This document shows positions 48,146 to 61,457 of a DNA stretch of 64,000 nt, piece after piece. Within the stretch, counting starts at the first letter, position 1. The number at the start of each line of letters is the position of its first letter. The translations under genes and the position numbers were made by a program. The notes under the pieces were generated by a model. The model had not been told where the DNA came from and searched no databases. It saw only the letters and a list, made by a program, of their open reading frames with translations. Where the stretch lies: contig OX246745.1 in NCBI GenBank assembly GCA_945910005.1, forward strand, positions 37,350,339 through 37,414,338. The letters run 5' to 3'. This DNA is from Isoperla grammatica. Its lineage: Eukaryota; Arthropoda; Insecta; Plecoptera; Perlodidae.

Positions 48146-48943
48146 TTAGTAGGCCCGTACATTGCCCTATCTGGTAATAGACTGCCGCGGGCTCATAACA
48201 GGACTCGAAAATCATCTTCCCACATTTACACATTCCAAGAGCGTAGTTCCCATGTTTGGACCATAGATTGCACCAATACGTCCGTAGACAGTATTGATGC
48301 ACCTTGCCCAGTGTTTGGCCCCTTCCCCTAGTAGGCCCCTAGTAGGCTCCCATTTAGCCCCCAGTTAGCCCCCAGTGGTAGGTCGATTAAGGCTGGTGTT
48401 ACAACTTATGCCAGAAAGAGAATTATTAGGACCTCTTTTGAGTCATGGGTGCATATTTGAGAGCACTTTTTAATCATCTAGTTTTTCAAATCTTTATTCA
48501 TCGCTTGTAGCCTTCATCAATTTTCCACTTTCTACTTTCTCTCTTCTTCCTACTGGCCAGTCCTCTTCCATCGCCCACATACCCCGTTAAGGGCAGTATT
48601 CCAGTTTGAAGCGATTGATGAATATGTGATAAATGCCCAATAGAAAATAGGAATCAAGACAAATCTCGTAAATCGGTTACTGGTTTATTGATAATGAGGG
48701 AGCGAGGTCGATTGTTGCGCGAAAACTACGTAGACCAGTACACACATAGGGAAACTCCCCCTCCCCCCTGCGGAATATTGTAGACCTATATATTATGATA
48801 AAGTGATAAATTTGAAGTAGAACTTGACTTGTTCGTCACATGGCCAGTGGTGGGTGTGGCACCCAGGGGTGTCCAAAAGGTGAATTTTGCTGATTTTGTG
48901 ACCATAAATTTTTTTTTTACAGCCAAACCAATAAACCGACTGA
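48146..48943 (+). repeat. B module copy 7, subtype II (798 bp)
   Basis: Subtype II, grouped with copy 9 by CACATTTACACATTCC and GGGTGCATAT. Private changes are CATGTTTGGACC, GCGATTGATGAA, and an A-to-T change that lengthens the T-run before ACAG to 10 T. Confidence 0.95.
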
Positions 48944-50481
48944 TATATCTTTGTTGAAACTTCTTTCTCATTGATTGTTGTTTATTCTTTGATTGTATGT
49001 TTTGAGGTGTTTGATCAACAGACATATCTTTGTTGAAACTTCTTTGTCATTGATTGTTGTTTATTCTTTGATTGTATGTATTAAGGTGTTTGATCAACAA
49101 ACATATCTTTGTTGAAACTTCTTTGTCATTGATTGTTGTTTATTCTTTGATTGTATGTATTGAGGTGTTTGATCAACAGACATATCTTCGTTGAAACTTC
49201 TTTGTCATTGATTGTTGTTTATTCTTTGATTGTATGTATTGAGGTGTTTGATCAACAAACATATCTTTGTTTAAACTTCTTTGTCATTGATTGTTGTTTA
49301 TTCTTTGATTGTTTGTATTGAGGTGTTTGATCAACAGACATATCTTTGTTGACACTTCTTTGTCATTGATTGTTGTTTACTCTTTGATTGTATGTATTGA
49401 GGTGTTTGATCAACAGACACATCTTTGTTGAAACTTCTTTGTTATTGATTGTTGTTTAGTCTTTGATGGTATGTATTGAGGTGTTTGATCAACAGACACA
49501 TCTATGTTGAAACTTCTTTGACATTGATTGTTGTTTATTCTTTGATTGTTTGTATTGAGGTGTTTGATCAACAGACTTATCTTTGTTGAAACTACTTTGT
49601 CATTGATTGTTGTTTATTCTTTGATTGTATGAATTGAGGTGTTTGATCAACAGTCATATCTTCGTTGAAACTTCCTTGTCATTGATTGTTGTTTATTCTT
49701 TGATTGTATGTATTGAGGTGTTTGATTAACAGACATATCTTTGTTGAACCTTCTTTGTCATTGATTGTTGTTTATTCTTTGATTGTATGTATTGGGGTGT
49801 TTGATCAACAGACATATCTTCGTTGAAACTTCTTTGTCATCGATTGTTGTTTATTCTTTGATTGTATGTATTAAGGTGTTTGATCAACAGACATATCTTT
49901 GTTGAAACTTCTTTGTCATTGATTGTTGTTTATTCTTTGATTGTATGTATTGAGGTGTTTGATCAACAAACATATCTTTGTTGAAACTTCCTTGTCATTG
50001 ATTGTTGTTCATTCTTTGATTATATGTATTGAGGTGTTTGATCAACAGACATATCTTTGTTGAAACGTCTTTGTCATTGATTGTTGTTTATTCTTCGATT
50101 GTATGTATTGAGGTGTTTGTTCAACAGACATATCTTCGTTGAAACTTCTTTGTCATTGATTGTTGTTTATTCTTTGATTGTATGTATTGAGTTGTTTGAT
50201 CAACAGACATATCTTTGTTGAAACTTCTTTGTCATTGATTGTTGTTTATTCTTTGATTGTATGTATTGAGGTGTTTGATCAAAAGACATATCTTTGTTGA
50301 AACTTCTTTGTCATTGATTGTTGTTTATTCTTTGATTGTATGTATTGGGGTGTTTGATCAACAGACTTATCTTCGTTGAAACTTCCTTGTCATTGATTGT
50401 TTGTTTATTCTTTGATTGTATGTATTGAGGTGTTTGATCAACAGACATATCTTTGTTGAAACTTCTTTGTCATTGATTGTT
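48944..50481 (+). repeat. C array 7, 19 units + 35 bp
   Basis: Subtype II. It opens with TTCTTTCTCATTG and TGTTTTGAGG, as arrays 3 and 9 do. Private changes include TTGATCAAAAGACAT near 50,280 and TTGTTTAAAC near 49,268. Exit as in array 2. Confidence 0.96.
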
Positions 50482-52270
50482 GCTTCTGTCAGCCAGGCTG
50501 TCAGTCTAGTAAGCCCGGACATGTGTAGTGAGTATAGTAGTGAGTGTGCAATGCTACGCTGCTTCTGTGAGCCACGCTGTCAGTCTAGTAAGCCCGGACA
50601 TGTGAAGTGAGTATACTAGTGAGTGAGTATGCAATGCTACGCTGCTTCTGTGAACCAGGCTGTCAGTCTAGTAAGCCCGGACATGTGTAGTGAGTATAGT
50701 AGTGAGTGTGCAATGCTACGCTGCTTCTGTGAGCCAGGCTGTCAGTCTAGTAAGCCCGGACATGTGTAGTGAGTATAGAAGTGAGTGAGTGTGCAATGCT
50801 ACGCTGCTTCTGTGAGCCAGCCTGTCAGTCTAGTAAGCCCGGACATGTGTAGTGAGTATAGTAGTGAGTGTGCAATGCTACGTTGCTTCTGTGAGCCAGG
50901 CTGTCAGTCTAGTAAGCCCGGACATGTGTAGTGAGTATAGTAGTGAGTGTGCAATGCTACGCTGCTTCTGTTAGCCAGGCTGTCAGTCTAGTAAGCCAAT
51001 ACATGTGTAGTGAGTATAGTAGTGAGTGTGCAATGCTACGCTGCTTCTGTCAGCCAGGCTGTCAGTCTAGTCAGCCCTGACATGTGCAGTGAGTATAGTA
51101 GTGAGTGAGTGTGCAATGCTACGCTGCTTCTGTCAGCCAGGCTGTCAGTCTAGTAAGCCCGGACATGTGTAGTGAGTATAGTAGTGAGTGTGCAATGCTA
51201 CGCTGCTTCTGTGAGCCAGGCTGTCAGTCTAGTAAGCCCGGACATGTGCAGTGAGTATAGTAGTGAGCGAGTGTGCAATGCTACGCTGCTTCTGTCAGCC
51301 AGGCTGTGAGTCTAGTAAGCCCGGACATGTGTAGTGAGTATAGTAGTGAGTGAGTGTGCAATGCTACGCTGCTTCTGTCAGTCTAGTAGGCCCGGACATG
51401 TGTAGTGAGTATAGTAGTGAGTGAGTGTGCAATGCTACGCTGCTACTGTCAGCCAGGCTTTCAGTCTTGTAAGCCCGGCCACGTGTAGTGAGTATAGAAG
51501 TGAGTGAGTGTGCAATGCTACGCTGCTTCTGTCAGCCAGGCTGTCAGTCAAGTAAGCCCAAACATGTGTAGTGAGTATAGTAGGGAGTGAGTGTGCAATG
51601 CTACGCTGCTTCTGTCAGCCAGGCTGTCAGTCTAGTAATCCCGGACATGTGAAGTGAGTATAGTAGTGAGTGAGTGTGCAATGCTACGCTTCTTCTGTGA
51701 GCCAGGCTGTCAGTCTAGTAAGCCCGGACATGTGTAGTGAGTATAGTAGTAAGTGTGCAATGCTACGCTGCTTCTGTCAGCCAGGCTGTCAGTCTAGTAA
51801 TCCCGGACATGTGAAGTGAGTATAGTAGTGAGTGAGTGTGCAATGCTACGCTTCTTCTGTGAGCCAGGCTGTCAGTCTAGTAAGCCCGGACATGTGTAGT
51901 GAGTATAGTAGTAAGTGTGCAATGCTACGCTGCTTCTGTCAGCCGGGCTGTCAGTCTAGTAAGCCCGGACATGTGTAGTGAGTATAGTAGTGAGTGTGCA
52001 ATGCTACGCTGCTTCCGTGAGCCAGTCTGTCTGTCTAGTAAGCCCGGACATGTGTAGTGAGTATAGTAGTGAGTGTGCAATGCTACGCTGCTTCTGTCAG
52101 CCAGGCAATCAGTCTAGTAAGCCCGGACATGTGTAGTGAGTATAGTAGTGAGTGTGCAATGCTACGCTGCTTCTGTCAGCCAGGCAATCAGTCTAGTAAG
52201 CCCGGACATGTGTAGTAAGTATAGTAGTGAGTGTGCAATGCTACGCTGCTTCTGTGAGCCAGGCTGTCAG
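50482..52270 (+). repeat. A array 8, shortest complete (about 22 units), recombinant
   Basis: The first units (GAGCCACGCTG, GAACCAGGC) are those that follow a subtype II C array, as in arrays 3, 4 and 10. From about 50,870 the order switches to the pre-B region of arrays 5 and 6 (AAGCCAATACATG, CAGCCCTGACATG, the 71-bp unit near 51,376). About 160 bp (two units) near 51,770-51,925 is duplicated locally. The middle of a normal II-to-I array has been lost by unequal exchange. Confidence 0.95.
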
Positions 52271-53070
52271 TTAGTAGGCCCGTACATTGCCCTCGCTGGT
52301 TTTAGACTGCCGCGGGTCTCATTACAGGACTCGAAAATCATCTTCCCACATTTACACATTCCAAGAGCGTAGTTCCCATGTCTGAACCATAGATAGCACC
52401 ATAACGTCCGTAGACAGTATTGATGCACCTTGCCCAGTGTTTGGCCCCTTCCCCTAGTAGGCCCCTAGTAGGCTCCTTTTTAGCCCCCAGTAAGCCCCCA
52501 GGGGTAGGTCGATTTAGGCTATTATTACAACTTATGCCAGAAAGAGAATTATTAGGACCTCTTTTGAGTCATGGGTGCATATTTGAGAGACCTTTTTAAA
52601 CATCTAGTTTTTCAAATCTGTATTCTTCGCACGTAGCCTTCATCAATATTCCACTTTCTACTTTCTCTCTTCTTCCTAATGGCCAGTCCTCTTCCATCGC
52701 CCACAAACCCCGTTAAGGGCAGTATTCCAGTTTCAAGCGATGGATGAATATGTGATAAATGCCCAATAGAAAAAAGGAATCAAGACAAATCTCGTAAATC
52801 GGTTACTGGTTTATTGATAATGAGGGAGCGAGGTCGATTGTTGCGCGAAAACTACGTAGACCAGTACACACATAGGGAAACTCCCCCTCCGCCCCTGCGG
52901 AATATTGTAGACCTATATATTATGATAAAGTGATAAATTTGGAGTAGAACTTGACTTGTTCGTCACATGGCCAGTGGTGGGTGTGGCACCCAGGGGTGTC
53001 CAAAAGGTGAATTTTGCTGATTTTGTGACCATAAATTATTTTTTTACAGCCAAACCAATAAACCGACTGA
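52271..53070 (+). repeat. B module copy 8, subtype I (800 bp)
   Basis: Same subgroup as copies 5 and 6 (CCTCCGCCCC, CCAGGGGTAGG), but with GCCCCCAGTAAG as in other copies. A private one-base insertion gives CGCGGGTCTCATT, and there is a private GGCTATTATTAC. Confidence 0.95.
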
Positions 53071-54844
53071 TATCTCTTTGTTGAAACTTCTTTGTCATTG
53101 ATTGTTGTTTATTCTTTGATTGTATGTATTGAGGTGTTTGATCAACAGACACATCTTTGTTGAAACTTCCTTGTCATTGATTGTTGTTTATTCTTTGATT
53201 GTATGTATTGAGGTGTTTGATCAACAGACATATCTTTGTTGAAACTTCTTTGTCATTGATTGTTGTTTATTCTTTGATTGTATGTATTGAAGTGTTTGAT
53301 CAACAGACATATCTTTGTTGAAACTTCTTTGTCATTGATTGTTGTTTATTCTTTGATTGTATGTATTGAGGTGTTTGATCAACAGACATATCTTTGTTGA
53401 AACTTCTTTGTCATTGATTGTTGTTTATTCCTTGATTGTATGTATTGAGGTGTTTGATCAACAAACATATCTTTGTTGAAACTTCTTTGTCATTGATTGT
53501 TGTTTATTCCTTGATTGTATGTATTGAGGTGTTTGATCAACAGACATATCTTTGTTGAAACTTCTTTGTCATTGATTGTTGTTTATTCTTTGATTGTATG
53601 TATTGAAGTGTTTGATCAACAGACATATCTTTGTTGAAACTTCTTTGTCATTGATTGTTGTTTATTCTTTGATTGTATGTATTGAGGTGTTTGATCAACA
53701 AACATATCTTTGTTGAAACTTCTTTGTCATTGATTGTTGTTTATTCTTTGATTGTATGTATTGAGGTGTTTGATCAACAGACATATCTTTGTTGAAACTT
53801 CTTTGTCATTGATTGTTGTTTATTCCTTGATTGTATGTATTGAGGTGTTTGATCAACAGACACATCTATGTTGAAACTTCTTTGTCATTGATTGTTGTTT
53901 ATTCTTTGATTGTTTGTATTGAGGTGTTTGATCAACAGACTTATCTTTGTTGAAACTTCTTTGTCATTGATTGTTGTTTATTCTTTGATTGTATGTATTG
54001 AGGTGTTTGATCAACAGTCATATCTTCGTTGAAACTTCCTTGTCATTGATTGTTGTTTATTCTTTGATTGTATGTATTGAGGTGTTTGATCAACAGACAT
54101 ATCTTTGTTGAACCTTCTTTGTCATTGATTGTTGTTTATTCTTTGATTGTACGTATTGGGGTGTTTGATCAACAGACATATCTTCGTTGAAACTTCTTTG
54201 TCATCGTTTGTTGTTTATTTTTTGATTGTATGTATTGAGGTGTTTGATCAACAGACATATCTTTGTTGAACCTTCTTTGTCATTGATTGTTGTTTATTCT
54301 TTGATTGTATGTATTGAGGTGTTTGATCAACAAACATATCTTTGTTGAAACTTCCTTGTCATTGATTGTTGTTCATTCTTTGATTATATGTATTGAGGTG
54401 TTTGATCAACAGACATATCTTTGTTGAAGTGTCTTTGTCATTGATTGTTGTTTATTCTTTGATTGTATGTATTGAGGTGTTTGTTCAACAGACATATCTT
54501 CGTTGAAACTTCTTTGTCATTGATTGTTGTTTATTCTTTGATTGCATGTATTGAGTTGTTTGATCAACAGACATATCTTTGTTGAAACTTCTTTGTCATT
54601 GATTGTTGTTTATTCTTTGATCTTTTGTATTGAGGTGTTTGATCAACAGACATATCTTTGTTATAACTTCTTTGTCATTGATTGTTGTTTATTCTTTGAT
54701 TGTATGTATTGAGGTGTTTGATCAACAGACATATCTTCGTTGAAACTTCCTTGTCATTGATTGTTAGTTTATTCTTTGATTGAATGTATTGAGGTGTTTG
54801 ATCAACAAACATATCTTTGTTGAAACTTCTTTGTCATTGATTGT
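53071..54844 (+). repeat. C array 8, longest (22 units + 35 bp)
   Basis: It contains an internal duplication of four units: the rare marker ATTGAAGTG occurs at 53,289 and again at 53,605, exactly 316 bp (4 x 79) apart, and TTATTCCTTG recurs with it. Otherwise marker order and exit are subtype I. Confidence 0.96.
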
Positions 54845-57800
54845 TGCTTCTGTCAGCCAGGCTGTCAGTCTAGTAAGCCCGGACATGTGTATTGAGTATA
54901 GAAGTGAGTGAGTGTGCAATGCATCGCTGCTTCTGTCAGCCAGGCTGTCAGTCTAGTAAGCCCGGACATGTGTAGTGAGTATAGTAGTGAGTGTGCAATG
55001 CTACGCTGCTTCTGTGAGCCAGGCTGTCAGTCAAGTAAGCCCGGACATGTGTAGTGAGTATAGTATTGAGTGAGTGTGCAATGCTACTTTGCTTCTGTCA
55101 GCCAGGCTGTCAGTCTTGTAAGCCCGGACATGTGAAGTGAGTATAGTAGTGAGTGTGCAATGCTACGCTGCTTCTGTAAGCCAGGCTGTCAGTCTAGTAA
55201 GCCCGGACATGTGTAGTGAGTATAGTAGTGAGTGAGTGTGCAATGCTACGCTGCTTCTGTGAGCCAAGCTGTCAGTCTAGTAAGCCCGGACATGTGTAGT
55301 GAGTATAGTTGTGAGTGTGCAATGCTACGCTGCTTCTGTGAGCCAGGCTGTGAGTCAAATAAGCCCGGACATGTGTAGTGAGTATAGTAGTGAGTGAGTG
55401 TGCAATGCCACGCTGCTTCTGTCAGCCAGGCTGTCAGTCTTGTAAGCCCGGACATGTGTAGTGAGTATAGTAGTGAGTGTGCAATGCTACGCTACTTCTG
55501 TGAGCCAGACTGTCAGTCTTGTAAGCCCGGACATGTGTAGTGAGTACAGTAGTGAGTGTACAATGCTACGAAGCTTCTGTAAGCCAGGCTGTCAGTCTAG
55601 TAAGCCCGGACATGTGTAGTGAGTACAGTAGTGAGTGTACAATGCTACGAAGCTTCTGTAAGCCAGGCTGTCAGTCTAGTAAGCCCGGACATGTGTAGTG
55701 AGTATAGTAGTGAGTGAGTGTGCAATGCTACGCTGCTTTTGTCAGCCAGGCTGTCAGTCTTGTAAGCCCGGACATGTGTAGTGAGTATAGTAGTGAGTGA
55801 GTGTGCAATGCTACGCTGCTTTTGTCAGCCAGGCTGTCAGTCTTGTAAGCCCGGACATGTGTAGTGAGTACAGTAGTGAGTGTACAATGCTACGAAGCTT
55901 TTGTCAGCCAGGCTGTCAGTCTAGTAAGCCCGGACATGTGTAGTGAGTTTAGTAGTGAGTGTGCAATTCTACGCTGCTTCTGTCAGTCAGGGTGTCGGTC
56001 TAGTAAGCCCGGACATGTGAAGTGAGTATAGTCGTTAGTGTGCAATGCTACGCTGCTTCTGTGAGCGGGCTGTCAGTCTAGTAAGCCCGGACATGTGTAG
56101 TGAGTATAGTAGTGAGTGTGCAATGCTACGCTGCTTCTGTCAGCCAGGCTGTCAGTCTAGTAAGCCCGGACATGTGTAGTGAGTATAGTCGTTAGTGTGC
56201 AATGCTACGCTGCTTCTGTGAGCGGGCTGTCAGTCTAGTAAGCCCGGAACTGTGTAGTGAGTATAGTAGTGAGTGTGCAATGCTACGCTGCTTCTGTCAG
56301 CCAGGCTGTCAGTCTAGTAAGCCCGGACATGTGTAGTGAGTATAGTAGTGAGTGTGCAATGCTACGCTGCTTCTGTCAGCCAGGCTGTCAGTCTAGTAAG
56401 CCCGGACATGTGTAGTGAGTAAAGTAGTAAGTGTGCAATGCTACGCTGCTTCTGTCAGCCAGGCTGTCAGTCTAGTAAGCCCGGACATGTGTAGTGAGTA
56501 TAGTAGTAAGTGTGCAATGCTACGCTGCTTCTGTCAGCCACGCTGTCAGTCTAGTAAGCCCGGACATGTGTAGTGAGTATAGTAGTGAGTGACTGTGCAA
56601 TGCTACGCTGCTTCTGTGAGCCAGGCTGTCAGTCTAGTAAGCCCGGACATGTGTAGTGAGTATAGTAGTGAGTGAGTGTGCAATGCTACGCTGCTTCTTT
56701 GAGCCAGGCTGTCAGTCTAGTAAGCCCAGACATGTGTAGTGAGTATAGTAGTGAGTGAGTGTGCAATGCAACGCTGCTTCTGTCAGCCAGGCTGTCAGTC
56801 TAGTAAGCCCGGACATGTGTTGTGAGTATAGAAGTGAGTGTGCAATGCTACGCTGATTCTGTGAGCCAGGCTGTCAGTCTAGTAAGCCCGAACATGTGTA
56901 GTGAGTATAGTAGTGAGTGAGTGTGCAATGCTACGCTGTTTCTGTGAGCCAGGCTGTCAGTCTAGTAAGCCCGGACATGTGTAGTGAGTATAGTAGTGAG
57001 TGTGCAAAGCTACGCTGCTTCTGTGAGCTAGGCTGTCAGTCTAGTAAGCCAAGACATGTGAAGTGAGTATAGTAGTGAGTGTGCAATGCTACGCTGCTTC
57101 TGTCAGCCAGGCTGTCACTCTTGTAAGCCCTGACATATGTAGTGAGTATAGTAGTGAATGAGTGTGCAATGCTACGCTGCTTCTGTGAGCCAGAATGTGA
57201 GTCTAGTAAGCCGGGACATGTGTATTTAGTATAGTAGTGAGTGTGCATTGCTACGCTGCTTCTGACAGCCAGGCTGTCAGTCTAGTAAGCCCGGACATGT
57301 GTAGTGAGTATAGTAGTGAGTGGGCTAAGCTACGCTGCTTCTGTCAGCCAGGCTGTCAGTCTAGTAAGCCCGAACATGTGTAGAGAGTATAGTAGTGAGT
57401 GTGCAATGCTACGTTTCTTCTGTGAGCCAGGCTGTCAGTCTAGTAAGCCCGGACATGTGTAGTGAGTATAGTAGTGAGTGTGCAATGCTACGTTGCTTCT
57501 GTGAGCCAGGCTGTCAGTCTAGTAAGCCCGGACATGTGTAGTGAGTATAGTAGTGAGTGTGCAATGCTACGCTGCTTCTGTGAGCCAGGCTGTCAGTCTA
57601 GTAAGCCAAGACATGTGAAGTGAGTATAGTAGTGAGTGTGCAATGCTACGCTGCTTCTGTCAGCCAGGCTGTCAGTCTAGTAAGCCCTGACATGTGTAGT
57701 GAGTATAGTAGTGAATGTGTGCAATGCTACGCTGCTTCTGTCAGCCAGGCTGTCAGTCTAGTAAGCCCGGACATGTGTTGTGAGTATAGTAGTGAGTGAG

Positions 57801-60800
57801 TGTGCAATGCTACGCTGCTTCTGTGAGCCAGGCTGTCAGTCTAGTAAGCCAAGACATGTGAAGTGAGTATAGTAGTGAGTGTGCAATGCTACGCTGCTTC
57901 TGTCAGCCAGGCTGTCAGTCTAGTAAGCCCTGACATGTGTAGTGAGTATAGTAGTGAATGTGTGCAATGCTACGCTGCTTCTGTGAGCCAGGCTGTCAGT
58001 CTAGTAAGCCCGGACATGTGTAGTGAGTAAAGTAGTGAGTGAGCAATGCTACGCTGCTTCTGTCAGCCAGGTTAGCCCGGCCATGTGTAGTGAGTATAGT
58101 AGTGATTGAGTGTTCAATGCTACGCTGCTTTTGTCAGCCAGGCTGTCAGTCTAGTAAGCCCGGACATGAGAAGTGAGTTTAGTAGTGAGTGTGCAATGCT
58201 ACGCTGCTTCTGTCAGCCAGGCTGTCAGTCTAGTAAGCCCGGACATGTGTAGTGAGTATAGTAGTGAGTGTGCAATGCTACGCTGCTTCTGTCAGTCAGG
58301 CTATCGGTCTAGTAAGCCCGGACATGTGTAGTGAGTATAGTCGTTAGTGTGCAATGCTACGCTGCTTCTGTGAGCGGGCTGTCAGTCTAGTAAGCCCGGA
58401 CATGTGTTGTGAGTATAGTAGTGAGAATGCAATTCTACGCTGCTTCTGTCAGCCAGGCTGTCAGTCTAGTAAGCCCGGACATGTGTAGTGAGTATAGTCG
58501 TTAGTGTGCAATGCTACGCTGCTTCTGTGAGCAGGCTGTCAGTCTAGTAAGCCCGGACATGTGAAGTGAGTATAGTCGTGAGTGTGCAATGCTACGCTGC
58601 TTCTGTCAGCCAGGCTGTCAGTCTAGTAAGCCCGGACATGTGTTGTGAGTATAGTAGTGAATGTGCAATGCTACGCTGCTTCTGTGAGCCAGGCTGTCAG
58701 TCTAGTAAGCCAAGACATGTGAAGTGAGTATAGTAGTGAGTGTGCAATGCTACGCTGCTTCTGTCAGCCAGGCTGTCAGTCTAGTAAGCCCGGACATGTG
58801 TAGTGAGTATAGTAGTGACTGTGCAATGCTACGCTGATTCTGTCAGCCAGGCTGTCAGTCTAGTAAGCCCGGACATTTGTAGTGAGGATAGTAGTGAGTG
58901 ACTGTGCAATGCTACGCTGCTTCTGTCAGCCAGGCTGTATGTCTAGTAAGCCCGGAAAAGTGTAGTGAGTATAGTAGTGAGTGAGTGTGCAAAGCTACGC
59001 TGCTTCTGTCAGCCAGGCTGTCAGTATAGTAAGCCCGGACATGTGTAGTGAGTATAGTAGTGACTGAGTGTGCAATGCTACGCTGCTTCTGTCAGCCAGG
59101 CTGTCAGTATAGTAAGCCCGGACATGTGTAGTGAGTATAGTAGTGAGTGAGTGTGCAATGCTACGCTGCTTCTGTCAGCCAGGCTGTCAGTCTAGTAAGC
59201 CCGGACATGAGAAGTGAGTATAGTAGTGAGTGAGTGTGCAATGCTTCGTTGCTTCTGTGAGCCAGGCTGTCAGTCTAGTAAGCCCGGACATGTGTAGTGA
59301 GAAAAGTAGTGAGTGTGCAATGCTACGCTGCTTCTGTGAGCCAGGCTGTCAGTCTAGTAAGCCCGGACATGTGTAGTGAGTATAGTAGTGAGTGTGCAAT
59401 GCTACGCTGCTTCTGTGAGCCAGGCTGTCAGTCTAGTAAGCCCGGACATGTGTAGTGAGTATAGTAGTGAGTGTGCAATGCTACGCTGCTTCTTTGAGCC
59501 AGGCTGTCAGTCTAGTAAGCCCGGACATGTGTAGTGAGTATAGTAGTGAGTGTGCAATGCTATGCTGCTTCTGTCAGCCAGGCTGTCAGCCAAGTAAGCC
59601 CGGCCATGTGTAGTGAGTATAGAAGTGATTGAGTGTGCAATGCTACGCTGCCTCTGTGAGCCATGCTGTCAGTCTAGTAAGCCCGGCCATGTGAAGTGAG
59701 TATAGTAGTGAGTGTGCAATGCTACGCTGCTTCTGTGAGCCAGGCTGTCAGTCTAGCAAGCCCGGACATGTGTGGTGAGTATAGAAGTGAGTGAGTGTGC
59801 AATGCTACGCTGCTTCTGTGAGCCAGGCTGTCAGTCTACTAAGCCCGGACATGTGTAGTGAGTATAGTAGTGAGTGTGTGTGCAATGCTTCGCTGCTTCT
59901 GTGAGCCAGGCTGTCAGTCTAGTAAGCCCGGACATGTGTAGTGAGTATAGTAGTGAGTGTGCAATGCTACGCTGCTTCTGTCAGCCAGGCTGTCAGTCTA
60001 GTAACCCCGGACAGGTGTAGTGAGTATAGTAGTGAGTGAGTGTGCAATGCTACGCTGCTTCTGTGAGCCAGGCTGTCAGTCTAGTAAGCCCGGCCATGTG
60101 TAGTGAGTATAGAAGTGAGTGAGTGTGCAATGCTACGCTGCTTCTGTCAGCCAGGCTGTCAGTCTAGTAAGCCCGGACATGTGTAGTGAGTATAGAAGTG
60201 AGTGAGTGTGCAATGCTACGCTGCTTCTGTCAGCCAGGCTGTCATTCTAGTAAGCCCGGACATGTGTAGTGAGTATAGTAGTGAGTGAGTGTGCAATGCT
60301 ACGCTGCTTCTGTGAGCCAGGCTGTCAGTCTAGTAAGCCCGGCCATGTGTAGTGAGTATAGAAAAGAGTGAGTGTGCAATGCTACGCTGCTTCTGTCAGC
60401 CAGGCTGTCAGTCTAGTAAGCCCGGACATGTGTAGTGAGTATAGAAGTGAGTGAGTGTGCAATGCTACGCTGCTTCTGTCAGCCAGGCTGTCAGTCTAGT
60501 AAGCCCGGACATGTGTAGTGAGTATAGAAGTGAGTGAGTGTGCAATGCTACGCTGCTTCTGTCAGCCAGGCTGTCAGTCTAGTAAGCCCGGACATGTGTA
60601 GTGAGTATAGAAGTGAGTGAGTGTGCAATGCTACGCTGCTTCTGTGAGCCAGGCTGTCAGTCAAGTAAGCCCGGACATGTGTTGTGAGTACAGTAGTGAG
60701 TGAACAATGCTACGCTGCTTCTGTGAGCCAGGCTGTCAGTCTAGTAAGCCCGGACATGTGCAGTGAGTATAGAAGTGAGTGAGTGTGCAATGCTACGCTG

Positions 60801-61457
60801 CTTCTGTCAGCCAGGCTGTGAGTCTAGTAAGCCCGGACATGTGTAGTGATTATAGAAGTGAGTGAGTGTGCAATGCTACGCTGCTTCTGTCAGTCTAGTA
60901 GGCCCGGACATTTGTAGTGAGTATAGTAGTGAGTGAGTGTGCAATGCTACGCTGCTTCTGTCAGCCAGGCTGTCAGTCTAGTAAGCCCGGCCATGTGTAG
61001 TGAGTATAGTAGTGATTGAGTGTGCAATGCTACGCTGATTCTGTGAGCCAGGCTGTCAGTCTAGTAAGCCCGGACATGTGTAGTGAGTATAAAAGTGAGT
61101 GTGTGTGCAATGCTTCGCTGCTTCTGTGAGCCAGGCTGTCAGTCTAGTAAGCCCGGACATGTGTAGTGAGTATGGTAGTGAGTGTGCAATGCTACGCTGC
61201 TTCTGTCAGCCAGGCTGTCAGTCTAGTAACCTCGGACATGTATAGTGAGTATAGTAGTGAATGTGCAATGCTACGCTGCTTCTGTGAGCCAGGCTGTCAT
61301 TGTAGTAAGCCCGGACATGTGTAGTGAGTATAGTATTGAGTGTGCAATGCTAAGCTGCTTCTGTCAGCCAGGCAATAGTCTAGTAAGCCCGGACATGTGT
61401 AGTGAGTATAGCAGTGAGTGTGCAATGCTACGCTGCTTCTGTGAGCCAGGCTGTCAG
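54845..61457 (+). repeat. A array 9 (about 82 units)
   Basis: A copy of array 7 without the extra 1.5 kb: after about 56,870 it passes directly to the sequence that array 7 shows from about 44,090. GAGTTTAG blocks lie at 55,944 and 58,174. A unit near 58,070 has lost 12 bp (CAGCCAGGTTAGCCC). The 71-bp unit lies near 60,890, 568 bp before B. A private deletion gives GGCAATAGTC near 61,372. Confidence 0.96.

Noticed and set aside
48786..49025. Minus-strand open frames over C arrays, for example 4287-4535 and 48,786-49,025
   Set aside because: Translated C units of low complexity; each differs between arrays by frame and stop positions, as expected for non-coding satellite.
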